DNA of 64,000 nucleotides from Algoriphagus yeomjeoni. GTDB taxonomy: Bacteria; Bacteroidota; Bacteroidia; Cytophagales; Cyclobacteriaceae. The notes under the pieces were generated by a model, which was not told where the DNA came from, searched no databases, and worked only from the letters and a program-made list of their open reading frames with translations. Position numbers and translations under genes: made by a program. Location: the NCBI RefSeq assembly GCF_003259505.1, contig NZ_QLLK01000008.1, positions 1 through 64,000 of the forward strand. Direction: 5' to 3'. Below, piece after piece: positions 26,601-41,600 of this stretch (positions are counted from its first letter, which is position 1; the number at the start of each line of letters is the position of its first letter).

Positions 26601-29600
26601 TAAGTCTGAAGTTTCCGTAATTGAAGTTTGTTTCAAATGAATTGGTCGAAGATCTGAAATCTGTGAAATTGACTCTTCTGTGATACCAATTTAGGTCAAA
26701 ATCCAAATCACAGTTGAAAATGAAATGTTTGTATTCAAGTTTTCCATTAATGAAATTCTTGTCTTCAAAATCGGATTGATAGGAAAAACCAGCTATAAAG
26801 GTTCCTCGGCTAAAGGTTGGAAATGCAAAGTCAAGCTGGCCACCAATCGGATTATTTAAAATTCCAGATAAAGCGTAAACACTGATAGTCTGAGAATCAA
26901 AAAAATCTTTATTACAATCAAGTTTCAGTCTAATTGAGACAGAATTATCACCATTCAAATCGACTTGTTTGGGAATGAATCCAACAAATGAGATTTCCAG
27001 TGTTGTGTTCAGATTGGATACTGTTATTTGGAAGTTCCCTTCCAAGTCAGTTAAAGTTCCGTTCTCTGTTCCAAGTTCAACAACTGCAACACCGGGGAGA
27101 CCTAAACCATCTTCCTCTGATATGACAGTTCCCTTAACTTCAATTTGTGCGTGGCAGATAGAAGTAGTTAGAAGGAAAAATATGAGAGATAATGATCTGT
27201 TCACTAAAATCTATAATATGAAGGAAATGCTATACACCACTTATACATCCACAACTGCGAATAGTACTCACTAAACCTACTAAACTTTTTTGATTCCTCA
27301 ATCATCCTCAAACCCACCCAAACCCACCCAAACCCACTTTATCCGACAACAAACGGCTACTATCGAATACAAACGACTATGTACCGACTTTGCGCAGACC
27401 GATCCTGCAACTTTGACCCATCAGTTTTTCCTCTAGCGAAAACGACAAACAAATTTTCTAACCAAAACAACAAACATCATGAATACGCTAAGAAACAAAG
27501 TACAGCTAATCGGACGTCTAGGATCCAAAGTAGAAATCAAAAACCTAGAAGGTGGCAAGACCTTGGGTAAAGTATCCCTCGCTACGAACGAGTATTATAA
27601 AAACCAAAAAGGCGAGCGGGTAGAAGAAACCACCTGGCACAATATCGTGGCTTGGGGTAAGCAAGCCGAACTATTAGACAAATACACTGACAAGGGCTCG
27701 GAAATAGCCATCGAAGGCAAACTCAGCAACCGCTCCTACGAGGACAAAGAAGGTATCAAGCGGTACATATCTGAGGTTATTGTTCACAACATTCTGCTGA
27801 TGGGTGAGAAATCGGCGAAAGTCAATGAAGAAGCTGACCTTCCTTTTTAAGGGAAATCCTGAAACCATTAAAGCTAAAAGGCTGGAAGTTCATACTTCCA
27901 GCTATTTTTTGTATTTCTATAAATCAACGGTTTCAGAAATCCTTTCCGTAATTACTCTCAACGCTCAGGTTTGTTTTATGAAGTTTTGAAACTTACTTAA
28001 CTTCCCAATCAACTGACTCAAAAGATGAACCTTCGATTATGCCTTACTTTTCTATTTTTCCAGCTATCACTTTTAGCTTCTGCTCAATCAAACTTGACCC
28101 CGGCTGATCTAGTAAATCCCTACGTAGATAGCAAAAACTCCCGCTGGTTCTTTTTCAATACCGCAACCAGACCTTTCGGGATGGTGAATCTCAGTCCTGA
28201 CACGGACACGGGCGGCGCTTGGGGCTCAGGCTACAGATACGACAGTGATTCCATCAAAGGGCTCAGTCACGTACATGCCTGGCAACTTTCGGCACTTTCT
28301 GTACTTCCAGTCTCAGGGGTGAGTTTGGAAGCAGAAAGAAACTTTGCCTCCCCTTTTTCCCATAAAACTGAAATAGTACAGCCGGGATATCACCGATTGA
28401 TACTTGATCGATATGGAATAAATATAGAACTCACCTCCACCCTACGTGTTGGGTTACATCGCTATACTTTCCCGAAAAACAGTCAGCAGCAAATCATGAT
28501 CAGGTTAGGTGGAATGCTCGGTCCATCTGAAATCATAGACGGAGAAATCATCCAGATCAATAAAACCACACTCCAAGGACATATTATCATCGGTCCAACG
28601 GTAAGAAGACCCAATGACACCCCTATCTTTTTTGCGATCAAACTCAATAAAGAAATCTCAGAGATCAGTGGTTGGTCAGAGAATGGAGTCACTCCCACCC
28701 TTTCTGAGATCAGAGGGAAAGACTCAGGTGCGCTCCTGACTTTCGATAATTCTGAGAATGAATTACTCATGAAAGTTGGGATTTCCTACGTGAGTGCAGA
28801 GCAAGCTATGCTTAATCTCACCACGGAATTAGCGCATTGGGACTTTGACCAAGTGAGGGAAGAATCCTTTGCAGAATGGAACGACTACTTGGGAAGGGTT
28901 AAAGTAGAAGGTGCCACAGAAAAGGACAGGAGAAGGTTTTATACAGATCTTTTTCATGCGCTTCAAGGAAGAAGAACTATCTCTGACGTAAATGGCTACT
29001 ATGCAGACCTGACCAGCGGAACACATATGACCAAGCAAATTCCACTGGATACAACTGGCAAACCTAAGTTCCGTCACTTCAATTCGGATTCGTTTTGGGG
29101 AGCTCAGTGGACCATCAATACATTATGGCATTTGGTTTATCCTGAGATCACCGAGGAGTTTGTCAATTCCATGTTGCAATACTATCAAGATGGTGGTTTG
29201 ATCCCGAGAGGACCTTCTGGAGGAAATTATACTTACGTGATGACGGGGGCTTCGAGCACGCCATTTATCGTCAGCGCTTACCAAAAAGGAATTCGTGGTT
29301 ATGAAGTTGAGATGGCTTACGAAGGTCTCAAGAAAAATCACCGTCCTGGTGGGATCATGGAAAAGGCTGGGTATGAACACAAAACTTCGCTGGGTGGCGG
29401 CTTGTCCTATTATTTACAAAACGGCTATGTGCCTTGGCCAATTCCGGAGGGAAACTTCGGATACCATCAGGATGGACCAAGTCTAACTTTGGAGTATGCT
29501 TATCAGGATTGGACGCTGGCACAGTTGGCAAAAGCACTAGGTGACGCGGCTGGCGAGCAAGAGTTTTTGAAGAGATCAGAAAATTATAAAAACACCTTTG

Positions 29601-32600
29601 ATTCAGAATCAGGCTGGATGCGTCCTCGAAATGTGGACGGAAGCTGGAAAACGCCATTTGATCCTTACGAGTACAACGCTGGTTTCAACGAAGCGAATGG
29701 AAGTCAAGGAACGTGGTTTGTTCCTCATGATTTGGATGGACTGGCTGACTTGATGGGTGGAAAAGAAAAAGCCATCGAGCGATTGAACAGGTCATTCGAA
29801 GAATCCGAAAAGCTTGGCTTCACTTCGGGTACCTCTCACTCACAAGAAACACATCCTGAATACCGTAGAATTCCGATTAATTATGGAAATCAACCTTCCA
29901 TTCAGACAGCATTCATTTTCCACAAATTGGGAAGACCTGATCTGACTCAGTATTGGTCCAGGGCTATAGTGAAAAGAATTTATTCTGACCTAAGTCCCGA
30001 AAATGGATACAACGGCGATGAAGACCAAGGGCTCATGGGAAGCTTGGCAGTGTTGATGAAAATAGGCTTATTCCAAATGAACGGAGGAACCGAAGCTGAT
30101 CCAGCCTATCAAATTGGCAGTCCGATTTTTGACAAAATCACGATTCAGTTGAACCCTAACTATTACTCAGGAAAGGAATTCATCATCAAAACCGAGTCAA
30201 ACAGCCCATCTAATGTTTTCGTGAAATCTGCAAACTGGAAGAATCAAAACCTTGGCAATCTTGAGCTTTCGCATAGCCAAATCACAGGTGGTGGTGAGTT
30301 GAAATTAGAGATGAGCGAAAGTCCTAATAAGTAGATTCGCCCCTGTTCGTGTCACGAAGGGTAATTAGCAATAATTGAAAACTGACCAAATATTGTCCAG
30401 CCTAGGAGTAAGTTGGACAACAGATAAACACAATTGAATCTATGTTTTACTATGCGGTTATATGGTTGAAAATAGTTCGTCTTTACTTAACCACATAGAA
30501 TCATAGTTCTCATAGCTTACCATCGCCCCCGTTCGTGTCTCACGAACGGAAAAATAATAAATGACTCATGACCAAATAAAGTCCAGCTTCTGGAGAAGCA
30601 GGACAACTGGGAATTGGAAATGAGTGAATTACCAAACAAAGATTAGATTGGCGAACCATCTCGTTTTCATTCTCTAAGTCGGGGTCGAAAGAATGATATT
30701 TCATTGGACTGAAATGAAACTTCAACTTCTTATTTTTTTGCTCATTGGTAACAAGGACTTGCTTGAACAAAATCCGTTGAAAACCTCAAAAATCATTGCT
30801 TTTAACGCACTGGAGCATCCCAAAACAGTACAGGCTTCCTGCATGGGCCGGAACAGTTCGCCATTTTATATAGTTAAACCATTATTCCCAGGTAAGCGAT
30901 ACATTTTTACCTAGTTGTTTTAACTATAGAAAAATAAAAAAATGAGTGATCTAAGAAATAAAATCATCGAAATTCTCAAGCAGAGAGATCCAAACGACAC
31001 AGAATTTATTCAGGCTGTGCAGGAAGTCATCCCTTCTGTGAGCAAGGTCTTGGAGAAACATCCTGAATTTGATACGCTCAAAATTATGGAGCGAATGATC
31101 GAGCCAGAGAGGGTCGTCACTTTCAGAGTCGCATGGAAGGATGACCAGGGAGAGGTGCAGGTCAATCGGGGCTATAGGGTTCAGATGAATTCTGCCATAG
31201 GACCTTACAAAGGCGGATTGCGATTTCATCCCTCAGTCAATATCAGCATATTGAAGTTTTTGGCTTTCGAGCAGATTTTCAAAAACGCACTTACCAACCT
31301 TCCTATGGGAGGCGGAAAAGGAGGATCCGATTTTGACCCCAAAGGGAAATCAGATAACGAAATCATGCGCTTCTGCTTTGCGTTCATGCAGGAGCTTTTC
31401 CGTCACCTCGGCGATTTCACAGACGTCCCTGCAGGAGATATCGGTGTTGGGTCGCGGGAAATCGGATACCTTTTTGGAATGTATAAGAAGCTTCAAAACA
31501 AATTCACAGGCATAATCACAGGCAAAGGCGAAGATTGGGGAGGAAGTGTCATCCGACCCGAGGCTACGGGTTACGGATTGATTTATTTTGCCAGCAACAT
31601 GCTAGAAGTCAAAGATGACTCAATTAAGGATAAAAAATGTCTCGTATCGGGTGCCGGTAATGTTGCCCAATTTGCCATCGAAAAAATCATAGCACTTGGA
31701 GGAATTCCTATCAGTATATCGGATTCTTCAGGATACATTATAGATAAAGACGGGATAGATACTGCCAAACTTGATTTCATCAAAAAACTGAAAAATGAAA
31801 AGAGAGGCAGGATCAAGGAATATGCTGACAAATATCCTGAATCCGAATATCATGAGACTAAAAAAGACCAGGATTTTAACCCACTCTGGAAAGTAAAAGC
31901 ATCATGTGTTTTCCCTTGTGCCACGCAAAATGAAATCAACGAGCAGGATGCCAAAAACTTGGTTTCGAATGAAATCATCTTGCTTGCCGAAGGTGCCAAT
32001 ATGCCTTGCAGTACAAAAGCAATTGAGATTTTACAGGATTCGAAAGTCCTGTACGCACCAGGCAAAAGTTCCAACGCCGGGGGTGTTGCCGTCTCGGGAT
32101 TGGAGATGTCCCAAAATCGCCAAGGAGTATATATGGACAGAGATGAAGTGGACCAGCAGCTAAAGAATATCATGAAGGATATTCATGACGAATGTCTGAA
32201 AACAGCTGAAGCTTATGGCGTCCCGGGAAATTATTTGGAAGGTGCAAATATCTTTGCCTTTTCAAAAGTAGCTAGAGCTATGCAAGCGCAGGGGGTTGTG
32301 TAATCACCAAAAATTCATTGTTATAAAAAAATGAGGCTCCTTCGAACCTCATTTTCATTCCAATTACTTTGGCCAAACATTGTCGGCCATGTCTTTATCA
32401 GGAAAACGTCCGTGGGGATCCAAGGTGATCTTTTTGATCGTTGCATCTCCCAAATTCATAACCGCATCAAATGTCCTGCTTCCATTAAACCAAACCGTCA
32501 CCGGCCAGGTCAGTTCAACAGTAGTATCATTTATCTTTTTAGCATTTGGCATCATGACGCTCGCTGGACCTTCAAATTCTACTTGTAACACAACTGGTGA

Positions 32601-35600
32601 TGGCATCTCCCCTGCCTGATGCACAGTTACAGTAGTTTTGCCATTTGCCGAACTCACATCCTGAATAGAACCTTCTACAGATTCGGTGGTGAACAGCCAG
32701 TAATACCAGAACCATCCGAGATTTTCGCCCAACTCATTATCCATAAAGAACATGTAGTCCCAAGGTGATGGATGCTTAAACGCCCAAGTAGTGGTATATT
32801 TTTTCATTGCATTAATCACCGCCTCATCACCAACAATGCCACCCAACATAGAAAGCATCAACGGTGTCTTCGAATAGGTTTGAAAACCATACATACTGCC
32901 CGCATCATTAGCACTCCACATCAGCGGAGCTTCATCTTCCCTCCCACTGATTCGACCGTAGTTTTGTCCCAAACCATCCAGATTATAATCTACTCCTCTG
33001 CTATCTGCACTGGAAAGAATATTCATGTATTGGTTGAATCCCTCATCCATCCATCCGTAGCGGGTTTCGTTGGTCCCAACCATCATTGGCCACCACTGAT
33101 GCGCAGCTTCATGATCTGCAGCTAACTGGCTGGAATTAATCACCATAGGATATTCCATACCTGCACTTGGGCCGTCTTGGAGAGTAAGTTGGGGAAAAGG
33201 ATAGGGCGCCCAAAGCTTGGAATAAAACTCCAAGGCATGTTTGGTGATTTCCCCTGCTTTTTCAAAATACTTCGCTCTCTCCGGAATATACACCATGTAA
33301 ATTGGTACTTCTCCTTTACCGGGAATATCCGCTTTAGTAGCCTTCCAAATAAACCTATCTGAAGTAGCCCAAGCAAAATCATTGACTTTATCTGCAACAA
33401 AGTGCCAAGTCAAGTTATCCCCAGCTTTGGTCGCTTTACCAGGACCTTTTTCATCTTCTCCTACCAGCGTCACTTCACCATCGGAGTCAAGCACGTTTGC
33501 ATATCGCTCAGCTACAGTTGGTGTCAATACCTCAGTTGGATTTTGCAAAACTCCTGTGCCTGTCACGATCCAGCCAGCTGGAACAGTAAGCGAGACGTCA
33601 TAACGTCCAAAATTATTGTGAAACTCCGCCGGACCTAAGTAAAGACTGCTCTCCCATCCTCGCAGGTCATCGTACTTCGCCAATCTTGGAAACCATTGGG
33701 TTGGTTGAAACAAGGTGCTATCAAAACGCTGAGTCATTCTATGTCCACGGCCACCATCTCCCCCAGGCAATTTGGTATGCCAGTCAATTTCTACTTCTAC
33801 AGTAGATCCTGCTTTGATCGGGTCAACGAGCGTAATTGTAGCAACTGTACTTTGCAAACCTCTCACGCTTAGAATGGCTGGATCATTTCTACTACTTCTT
33901 GATGGAGCATTCAAATTCACAGATTCTCCTCCAACTTTAATCGCAGTCACGATCATTCCTTCGGTGTTTTCCGCAGGAACTGAACTGCCTCGAGGCACAT
34001 CTCCTCTGAAAATATTGTGATCCAATCGAAGAACGATAGCATTCAAATCATCCTTACTGTTGTTATGTACCAAGATTTTCTCAGATCCAGTGATGGTCTG
34101 CGTACTTGGATCTAAGCTTGCCTTAATGACGAAATCCGTTTCCAGCTGCCAGTAGTTTTCTCCCGGTTTGCCTAAGAAATTTCTCGAGCCTTCTTCAAAA
34201 GCTTTGCGAATAGAATTCGTCATTGGGACATCTTGCCTGATCGCCCGAGTATCCGTTTCTATGGATTTTCGGAGAGGCTTTTCTTGCTGCGCAAAAGCTA
34301 CAGTTGAGCTCAGGAGCATAAAAAAAAGTATTTTTCTCATAAGTTGGTTAGTTTTTTTTCTAGTTGGTCACTACTAAATCAAATGGCGGGATTTGACTTA
34401 CTGATCTAAAGATTCAATTCGTTTTCGAGGCATATTTCAAAAGTAAGGTCTTCTCGCCCGTTAAAATCTCAACGGTCAAAAACTGAATACTGCCACTGAT
34501 CACTGCCTACTTCCTCTTTCCCGGTACATATCTTTCCTCCATTCTTGCCTCCACATCTTCTCTGTAAAAGGCCACATCCTTGAACTCACCATCTACATAC
34601 CCTTGAGTCTGATCATAGAAGTGTGGGGAATTTGGGTCTGAACTTTGTCCACCTGCGAGGATTGATTTTGCTTTTACTTTCTCCCCAAACTCCACTGCTG
34701 CCACAAAGCTGTTACCTCTGTAGCCATACAATCTCTTCGTTCCAGGATAAGTTCTGGCGCCAAAAGCCGCCAAAGCACCCCAAGTTCCTGATGCCATTCC
34801 CACTGGTGTATATTCTTTTTCATCATCAAATGGCAGATCAATCTCCCCTGTCAAGCGCTGGAATCTATTGATTTCGGACCAAGGCGTATTCCAAGTTCCA
34901 AAGTCCGCATTCATCTGATCCAATGTTTTGGCAAAAGTGGCTAAAAGTTCGGTTGGCGATGGGTTTGGGATCTTTGTGTTTTCATCTTGATTAAAAGGAA
35001 TGAAGTTATTGATGCTGCCATATTCTCTCATAAAGTTCATCCCAAAGAAATGTGCCAGAGACATCGCTACTGATTCTTTGGAAGTACGATAATCCCAAGC
35101 TTCCAAAACACGAATTGCTTCGGCAAACTGCGGATCTCCCACACCACGCATTTCATGAGCATTGAGCAGCATAGGAACCAAGTGCTCAAATGCAGGCAAA
35201 TAAGGATCGTAAGCCAATTCGATTATGCCATCCAAAGTCAAACCCGAGGTATCGTTCAACACTTTAATCGCATGTATTCCACGATAATTCTCCTGGTCTG
35301 GCGCCATGTAAAACGGATAATCTCCCTTTTTTGGACTGAATTCAGCTGCAGCCGTGAATGGTGTGGAATTACAGTTTTGGATCCATCCTGTACCTGGATT
35401 TAAGATTAGAATACTTTCATCCACTGTATGTAAACCTTGCCAATCTGAAGCAGGATCTGATCCATCCACAGGCTCGGAGAAGTCAAACCCTTCATTTCTC
35501 TTTGGGATAAAATTCCCATGGAAATAGGCAATATTTCCATCTGCATCTGCAAAAACAGTATTGTTTGATGAGTTGGTACGGATGTCCATCATCTTTTTGA

Positions 35601-38600
35601 ACTCCTCATGATTGCTGAGTTTTGTACGTGTAAAACTTTGGATCAAGGCATTTACTGGATCCCAATTGATCTTGGTAGCCACCCATTTGTCTTCGATTTT
35701 ATGTGTGATCGGCCCATGATGCGTTCTGTAGAAAGTGAAAGGCTTTTCTTTCATTTCCGCACCGTCTTTATATTTCAAAGTGACCTGAAGCTCCTCGACA
35801 GCTCTAGTTTCTCCTCCATATTGATACTCATATTTCCCGTCCTTTTCAGTGACCTCTTCCACAAACTCATCAATAAAATCCACTTGGGTAGAAGTATGCA
35901 TCCAACCTGTTTTTTCATTAAATCCCTGGTATACAAAAAACTGTCCCCAAGTCACCGCGCCATAGGCATTCAAGCCTTCTTCGCTTACTACATGAACCTC
36001 CGGTCTGAAGTAAAATGAAGTGTGTGGATTGATCAGCAGCATCGCATTACCCGAAGCAGTCATTTTGCCATTCAGCGCAATTCCATTAGATCCTTTTGGC
36101 TCGTCTAAAAGGGATTCATTCGCAAATTCTGGTTCATGCATAGCCATCACATCTGGTTCTTTTTCGGCATAGAAAGCCCTAATACCTCTTGTAGGAATTT
36201 GCTCTATATCGCCTCCAATAGATCCTTCGCTAAAAAACATCGGCATCCAAGGTTCATATTTTGTAATCACCTGAGGAGTCACATCAGGATGTGTTGCTAG
36301 ATAATAATTGACGCCGTCGGCAAAAGCAACACAAAGGTCCTTCAGCCAGTCAGGTGCAGATTCATAGGCAGCTTTTGCTTCTGCTTCAGTCATGTACATA
36401 TTGGCTCGCAAATCGCTATAAATAGCTTCCGCACCTTCCAGCTCAGCAAGCCGGCCGGTAGCCCAGATATAATTGCGCTCAACTCTCCTGAAATCATCCT
36501 CACACTGCGCGTACAACAAACCAAATACTGCATCTGCATCGCTTTTTCCATAAATATGTGGAATGCCATAATCATCTCTAAGGATCTCCACTCGGCTGGC
36601 GGTATCTTCCCAGCGTTCCGCTTCAGTTAGTTCCTTGGGTTCGCAAGACCAGATTAGAACTGGTAAAAGAAAAATTAACAATCTAAGCTTCATATTTGGG
36701 TGTTTTTAAAGGCTGGATAAAATAAATTCTTCCAAAATAGACTATTTGTTGAGTTTAGGCAATTGGTATTTTACCTGTGTTGCTCGTATAGGTTCAGCGG
36801 TATTTTAGCTGATATTTCGGCTATCAGCTCATCTGAAATCATAGAATGCTGTTGATATGCGAAATTAATTTTCTCGACTTGCTGTACCGAACTGGCACCT
36901 ATCACGAGTGAACCCACAGCCGGCTGAATCAAACCAAACCGGATCAAAAATGCTTCTGGAAGTACTCCTGAATCTGCGATCAACTCACGTATATCTTTTA
37001 CCTCAGCAGCTGAGTAGTCCAAAAATGATTGTGCTGACTTGTCTATTAAAAGCCCTTTTGCGAAAGCTCCGCGGACCAACACCCTAGTGTCAGACTCTGC
37101 AATCAAAGGAAAAACCGATTCCTCAGGCCTGCGATCCAACGGGCTGTATTGCATCATGATGGTCGCTGGACTACTCATACCTAGAACTTTACGGATCACA
37201 TTTGGACGAATGGATGAAATGCCAAATGCTCTAATTTTACCTTGACTTTTTAGGATTTCAAATGCTTCCAACGTTTCATCCCAGGGATCCTCTATTGTCC
37301 CACCATGCAATTGATAAAGATCTATGTAATCTGTCTGCAGTCTTTTCAAACTCTGCTCCACTGCTCTTAGAATGTAATCCTTCCTAGGATTCCAGTCCCA
37401 TCCGTTACCATCTGCATGCAGTTCATTCCCAACTTTAGTGGCTAGGACAATATCTTTTCTCCTGTCGCGTATGACCTCCCCAATAATTTCTTCATTCATT
37501 CCTTTTTGGTACAAATCAGCCGTATCCAAAAAATCAATACCCACAGAAATTGCAGCATCAATAACCTTTTGATCGGCTTTAAGGTTGCCCTTTAGCGACA
37601 TACATCCCAAAGCGATAGGACTAATTTCAAAATCTAAGGCTGGTAATTTTCTCTTTTCCATTCTCACAAATTCTGATTTTTAAAGATGGAATTCAAATTC
37701 TACTGGAAATCTGGATTTATTAAAAGTTTAATAATTTGAGAAACTGAAAGCATTCTTTCTATAATCCCTATTTTTGGATTCTCAAACCTATGTAAAATGA
37801 AAGCGAGCATGAATCTAACCATACTTTTACCATGCAGGATCATCCCGAAATGAGTTTGGGAAAAGCTTAATGACCTATTAAACACACTAATTGACTTATG
37901 AAAAAAATAGCAGTTTTTACTTCTGGAGGGGATAGTCCTGGCATGAACGCATGTGTGCGAGCGGTCGTTCGTACAGCTATTTTCAAAGGGCTGGAAGTAT
38001 ATGGAATCTATCGTGGATATGAAGGTATGATTGATGGAGATATCAAGCGACTCCAATCTCACTCAGTAAGTAATATTGTTCAGCGTGGTGGAACTGTGTT
38101 GAAATCTGCCAGATCAATGGAATTCAAAACTCCCGAGGGAAGAAAGAAAGCATACGACAATCTGAAAGCACATGGCATTGAAGGTCTTGTTGCTATCGGC
38201 GGAGACGGTACATTCACTGGAGCAAAAATCTTTTTTGAAGAATATGGTATACCAACGATTGGCTGTCCGGGTACTATTGACAATGACCTGTATGGTACTG
38301 ACTATACGATTGGATTTGATACAGCTGTGAATACTGCTTTGGAAGCAATTGACAAAATTCGTGATACTGCAGCTGCGCACGATCGGATATTCTTCATCGA
38401 AGTGATGGGTAGAGATGCTGGATTTATTGCGGTGGAATCTGGAATTGGTGGAGGAGCTGAATTTGTGATGGTACCGGAAACCAAAACTGATTTGAACGAT
38501 GTGGTGAAATCCCTAAAGAATAATAGAAAAAACAGATTCTCCAGTATTGTTGTTGTAGCAGAAGGTGATGAAGCAGGCAATGCACAAACGGTGATGGAAA

Positions 38601-41600
38601 TAGTTAAAAATAAGGTCAATGACCCTACAAAAGACTTTAAAGTGACCACTCTTGGACATATTCAGCGAGGCGGAAACCCTACAGCCCGTGATCGAGTTTT
38701 AGCTAGTAGATGTGGGATGTCGGCAGTAGAAGGGTTACTTGCCGGTCATCAATTTCACATGGCTGGAGTTGTCAATCAACAAGTCGTATTTACCCCTTTT
38801 GTTGATTGCATAGGAATGAATAAGCCGCTGATTGCCGATCATCTTAAATTAATGAAAATCTTGAGTATATAAGATGGGTTTTATACCACTATTCATCATG
38901 CTAGGAAGCGGTGCTCTCCTGTTTTTCCTTACTGTGAAAAATGAGCTGCAGCGTAAACTCAATCAGCAGAAAGAGTTGCTATTTAAATTAAATTCCTTGA
39001 ATCCAGCATTGGGTATTCTGGTCGATGATTCCTCCGATCCAGACTTACTTATAGCTGCGCTAAAGGATAAAAAGACAGAGAATGGCATCACTGAAAAAGC
39101 ATTGAAAATCATTAGGGATCTAAAGGTCAATCGAATTCAATACAACCAGCTTCTAAAAAAAGCTCCTTACAATTGGGTTGGAAAAATCGCTCGTTTTCAG
39201 GCGATTTGATCTTCTACAAAGGCTTGGATTTCTTCTTGCATTTCAGGAGTAAACCAATGAATTGATTCATCTTTTTTGAACCAGGTCATCTGACGTTTTG
39301 CATAGCGCCTAGAGTTTCTTTTGAGCAATCTGACGGCTTCCTCCTTATCATACTTACCTTCCAGATACCCGAAGATTTCTGAGTACCCAACAGTTTGCAA
39401 TGCATTCAGATGCCTTTTTCCAAAAAGTGCATCTGCCTCATCAAACAAACCTGTTTGGATCATCTGATCCATTCTTCGATCGATTCTGGAGTACAACTCT
39501 TCTCGATCTCTTTCCAAACCAATTTTAATCGTTTGAAAGGGTCTTTCCTTTTTTGATTTCACTCTAAATGAACTAAACTTCTTTCCCGTACCTCGCCAAA
39601 TCTCCAAGGCACGCATCAATCGCTGAGGATTTTTTTGGTCAACTTTTTCAAAATACTGCGGATCATTTTTAGCAATCTCTTCCTGTAAAAACGCTAAGCC
39701 CTTTTCCTCATATTCCAGAATTATCCCCTTGCGGATCTTTGGATCCAGCTCTGGCATTTCATCCAACCCATCGACAATTGCATCTGCGAAAAGTCCTGAG
39801 CCTCCAGTCATAATGACCACCTGATACTTTGCAAACAAATCATTCAGCACAACCAACGCTTCTTGCTCAAATTTCCTGACATCATATTCATCGGCTATTG
39901 ATAGACTGTTGATGAAATGATGAGGAACCTGCTTCAACTCCTCAGCACTGGGTTTTGCCGTTCCCAAATTCATTTCTCTATAAAACTGTCTGCTATCGCA
40001 GGAGACGATTTCAGTCTTGAATTTTTTGGCTAGATTTAGACATAAATCAGTCTTACCCACTGAAGTGGGACCCACTACTAAGATTAAATAGGATTGATTT
40101 GACAAAATAGATTAGATAGGTAGCCGAAAGCCAAAAATCCAAAGTATTGTAATGAAAACCAAAAAGGTATTGATTGTTGATGCTAATGATATGAATCGGC
40201 GGTTAATAGAAAACTTGATCGAGCAGTTGTGTGGATTTGAATCTGTAAAAACCGGATTTGAAGCAGTTGAGAAAACTAGCCAAGTAGCGTTTGATTTGAT
40301 CTTGATGGATATTCAACTGCCGGTAATGGACGGTATGACCACGGCTAAGGCAATCTGGAGAAAATCTCCCTACAGGTGCCCAATTATCGCTGTTTCAAAC
40401 TTTTCTGAAGAAAACTCCAGAAAATGTTTGTTGGAAATGGGTTTTCATGATGTAATTTCAAAGCCAATTCGTCCTAAACATTTTCTGGAAGCTGTATCAG
40501 ATATTCTTTCCTGCACTGATGACGAAAAGCTAAGCTTTCATGATTCTCCCGAAATATTGGATAAAACCGTATTTAATCAACTATCTAAATTTAATCCCCC
40601 AACTACTCTAAGGTCTTTGTATATTGATTTCATTGAAGAACTCGATCAGCTGATGAGCCTAATAGAGAAGGCATTAAAAGAAAAGGATAAGCAATCGCTG
40701 ATCGAAAACTTTCATACCATTAAAGGTAATTCTGGTACTTTTGGAGCCAAGACCATTTTTACAATTTCTAGTGATGCAGATTTGCAAGCACGTGCCGAGG
40801 AATGGGATTCTTTGGAATCAACGATAAAAACCCTCAAAAATGAACGTGTTATATTTAAAAAATATCTTGAAGAAGAAACTATTTTTAACTCATGAATGAA
40901 TCAAAAAAAATCCTTGTTGGGGAAGATAGTTCAGTCATTTTAAATTTGACTAAGAGCATTCTTTCATTTGAAAAATATGAAATGAAAGCTGCTAAAAACG
41001 GCAAACTAGTGCTGGACATGCTGGAAAAGGAGGATTTTGATCTTATTCTCATGGATCTAAATATGCCAGTCCTGGATGGAGCTACCTGCACAAAGATGAT
41101 CCGGGCATTAAATGATGAAAGCAAATCCAAACTTCCGATCATTGCAATTACCGGCAACATGAACAATTATACCATGGATGAATTCAGGAAATTGGGATTT
41201 GATGATTTTATCCAAAAACCACTGGACTACGACAAATTACTAGTTACTGTCAAAAAATTCCTCGTATAAATATGGCAACAAAATACACCAAGCACTTTTT
41301 GGACAAACTCGAAAATCTATTCGCCTCATCTGATTATATGTTGCGTTATGAAAAGGGGAATTTCAAATCTGGCTATTGTGTATTGAATGATGCTAAAATC
41401 GTAATCGTCAATAAATATTTTCCGCTGGAAGGTAAAATCAACGCTCTGATTGATATTCTCATCGAACTAAATCTTGACCCAGCCGATTTTAAGGATAAAG
41501 CAAATCATGACTTCCTCACAGAATTGAGGCAAACACAATTAAAATTTTGAAAGTAACCTTTTTAGGAACCGGAACTTCTCAGGGCGTGCCAGTGATTGGC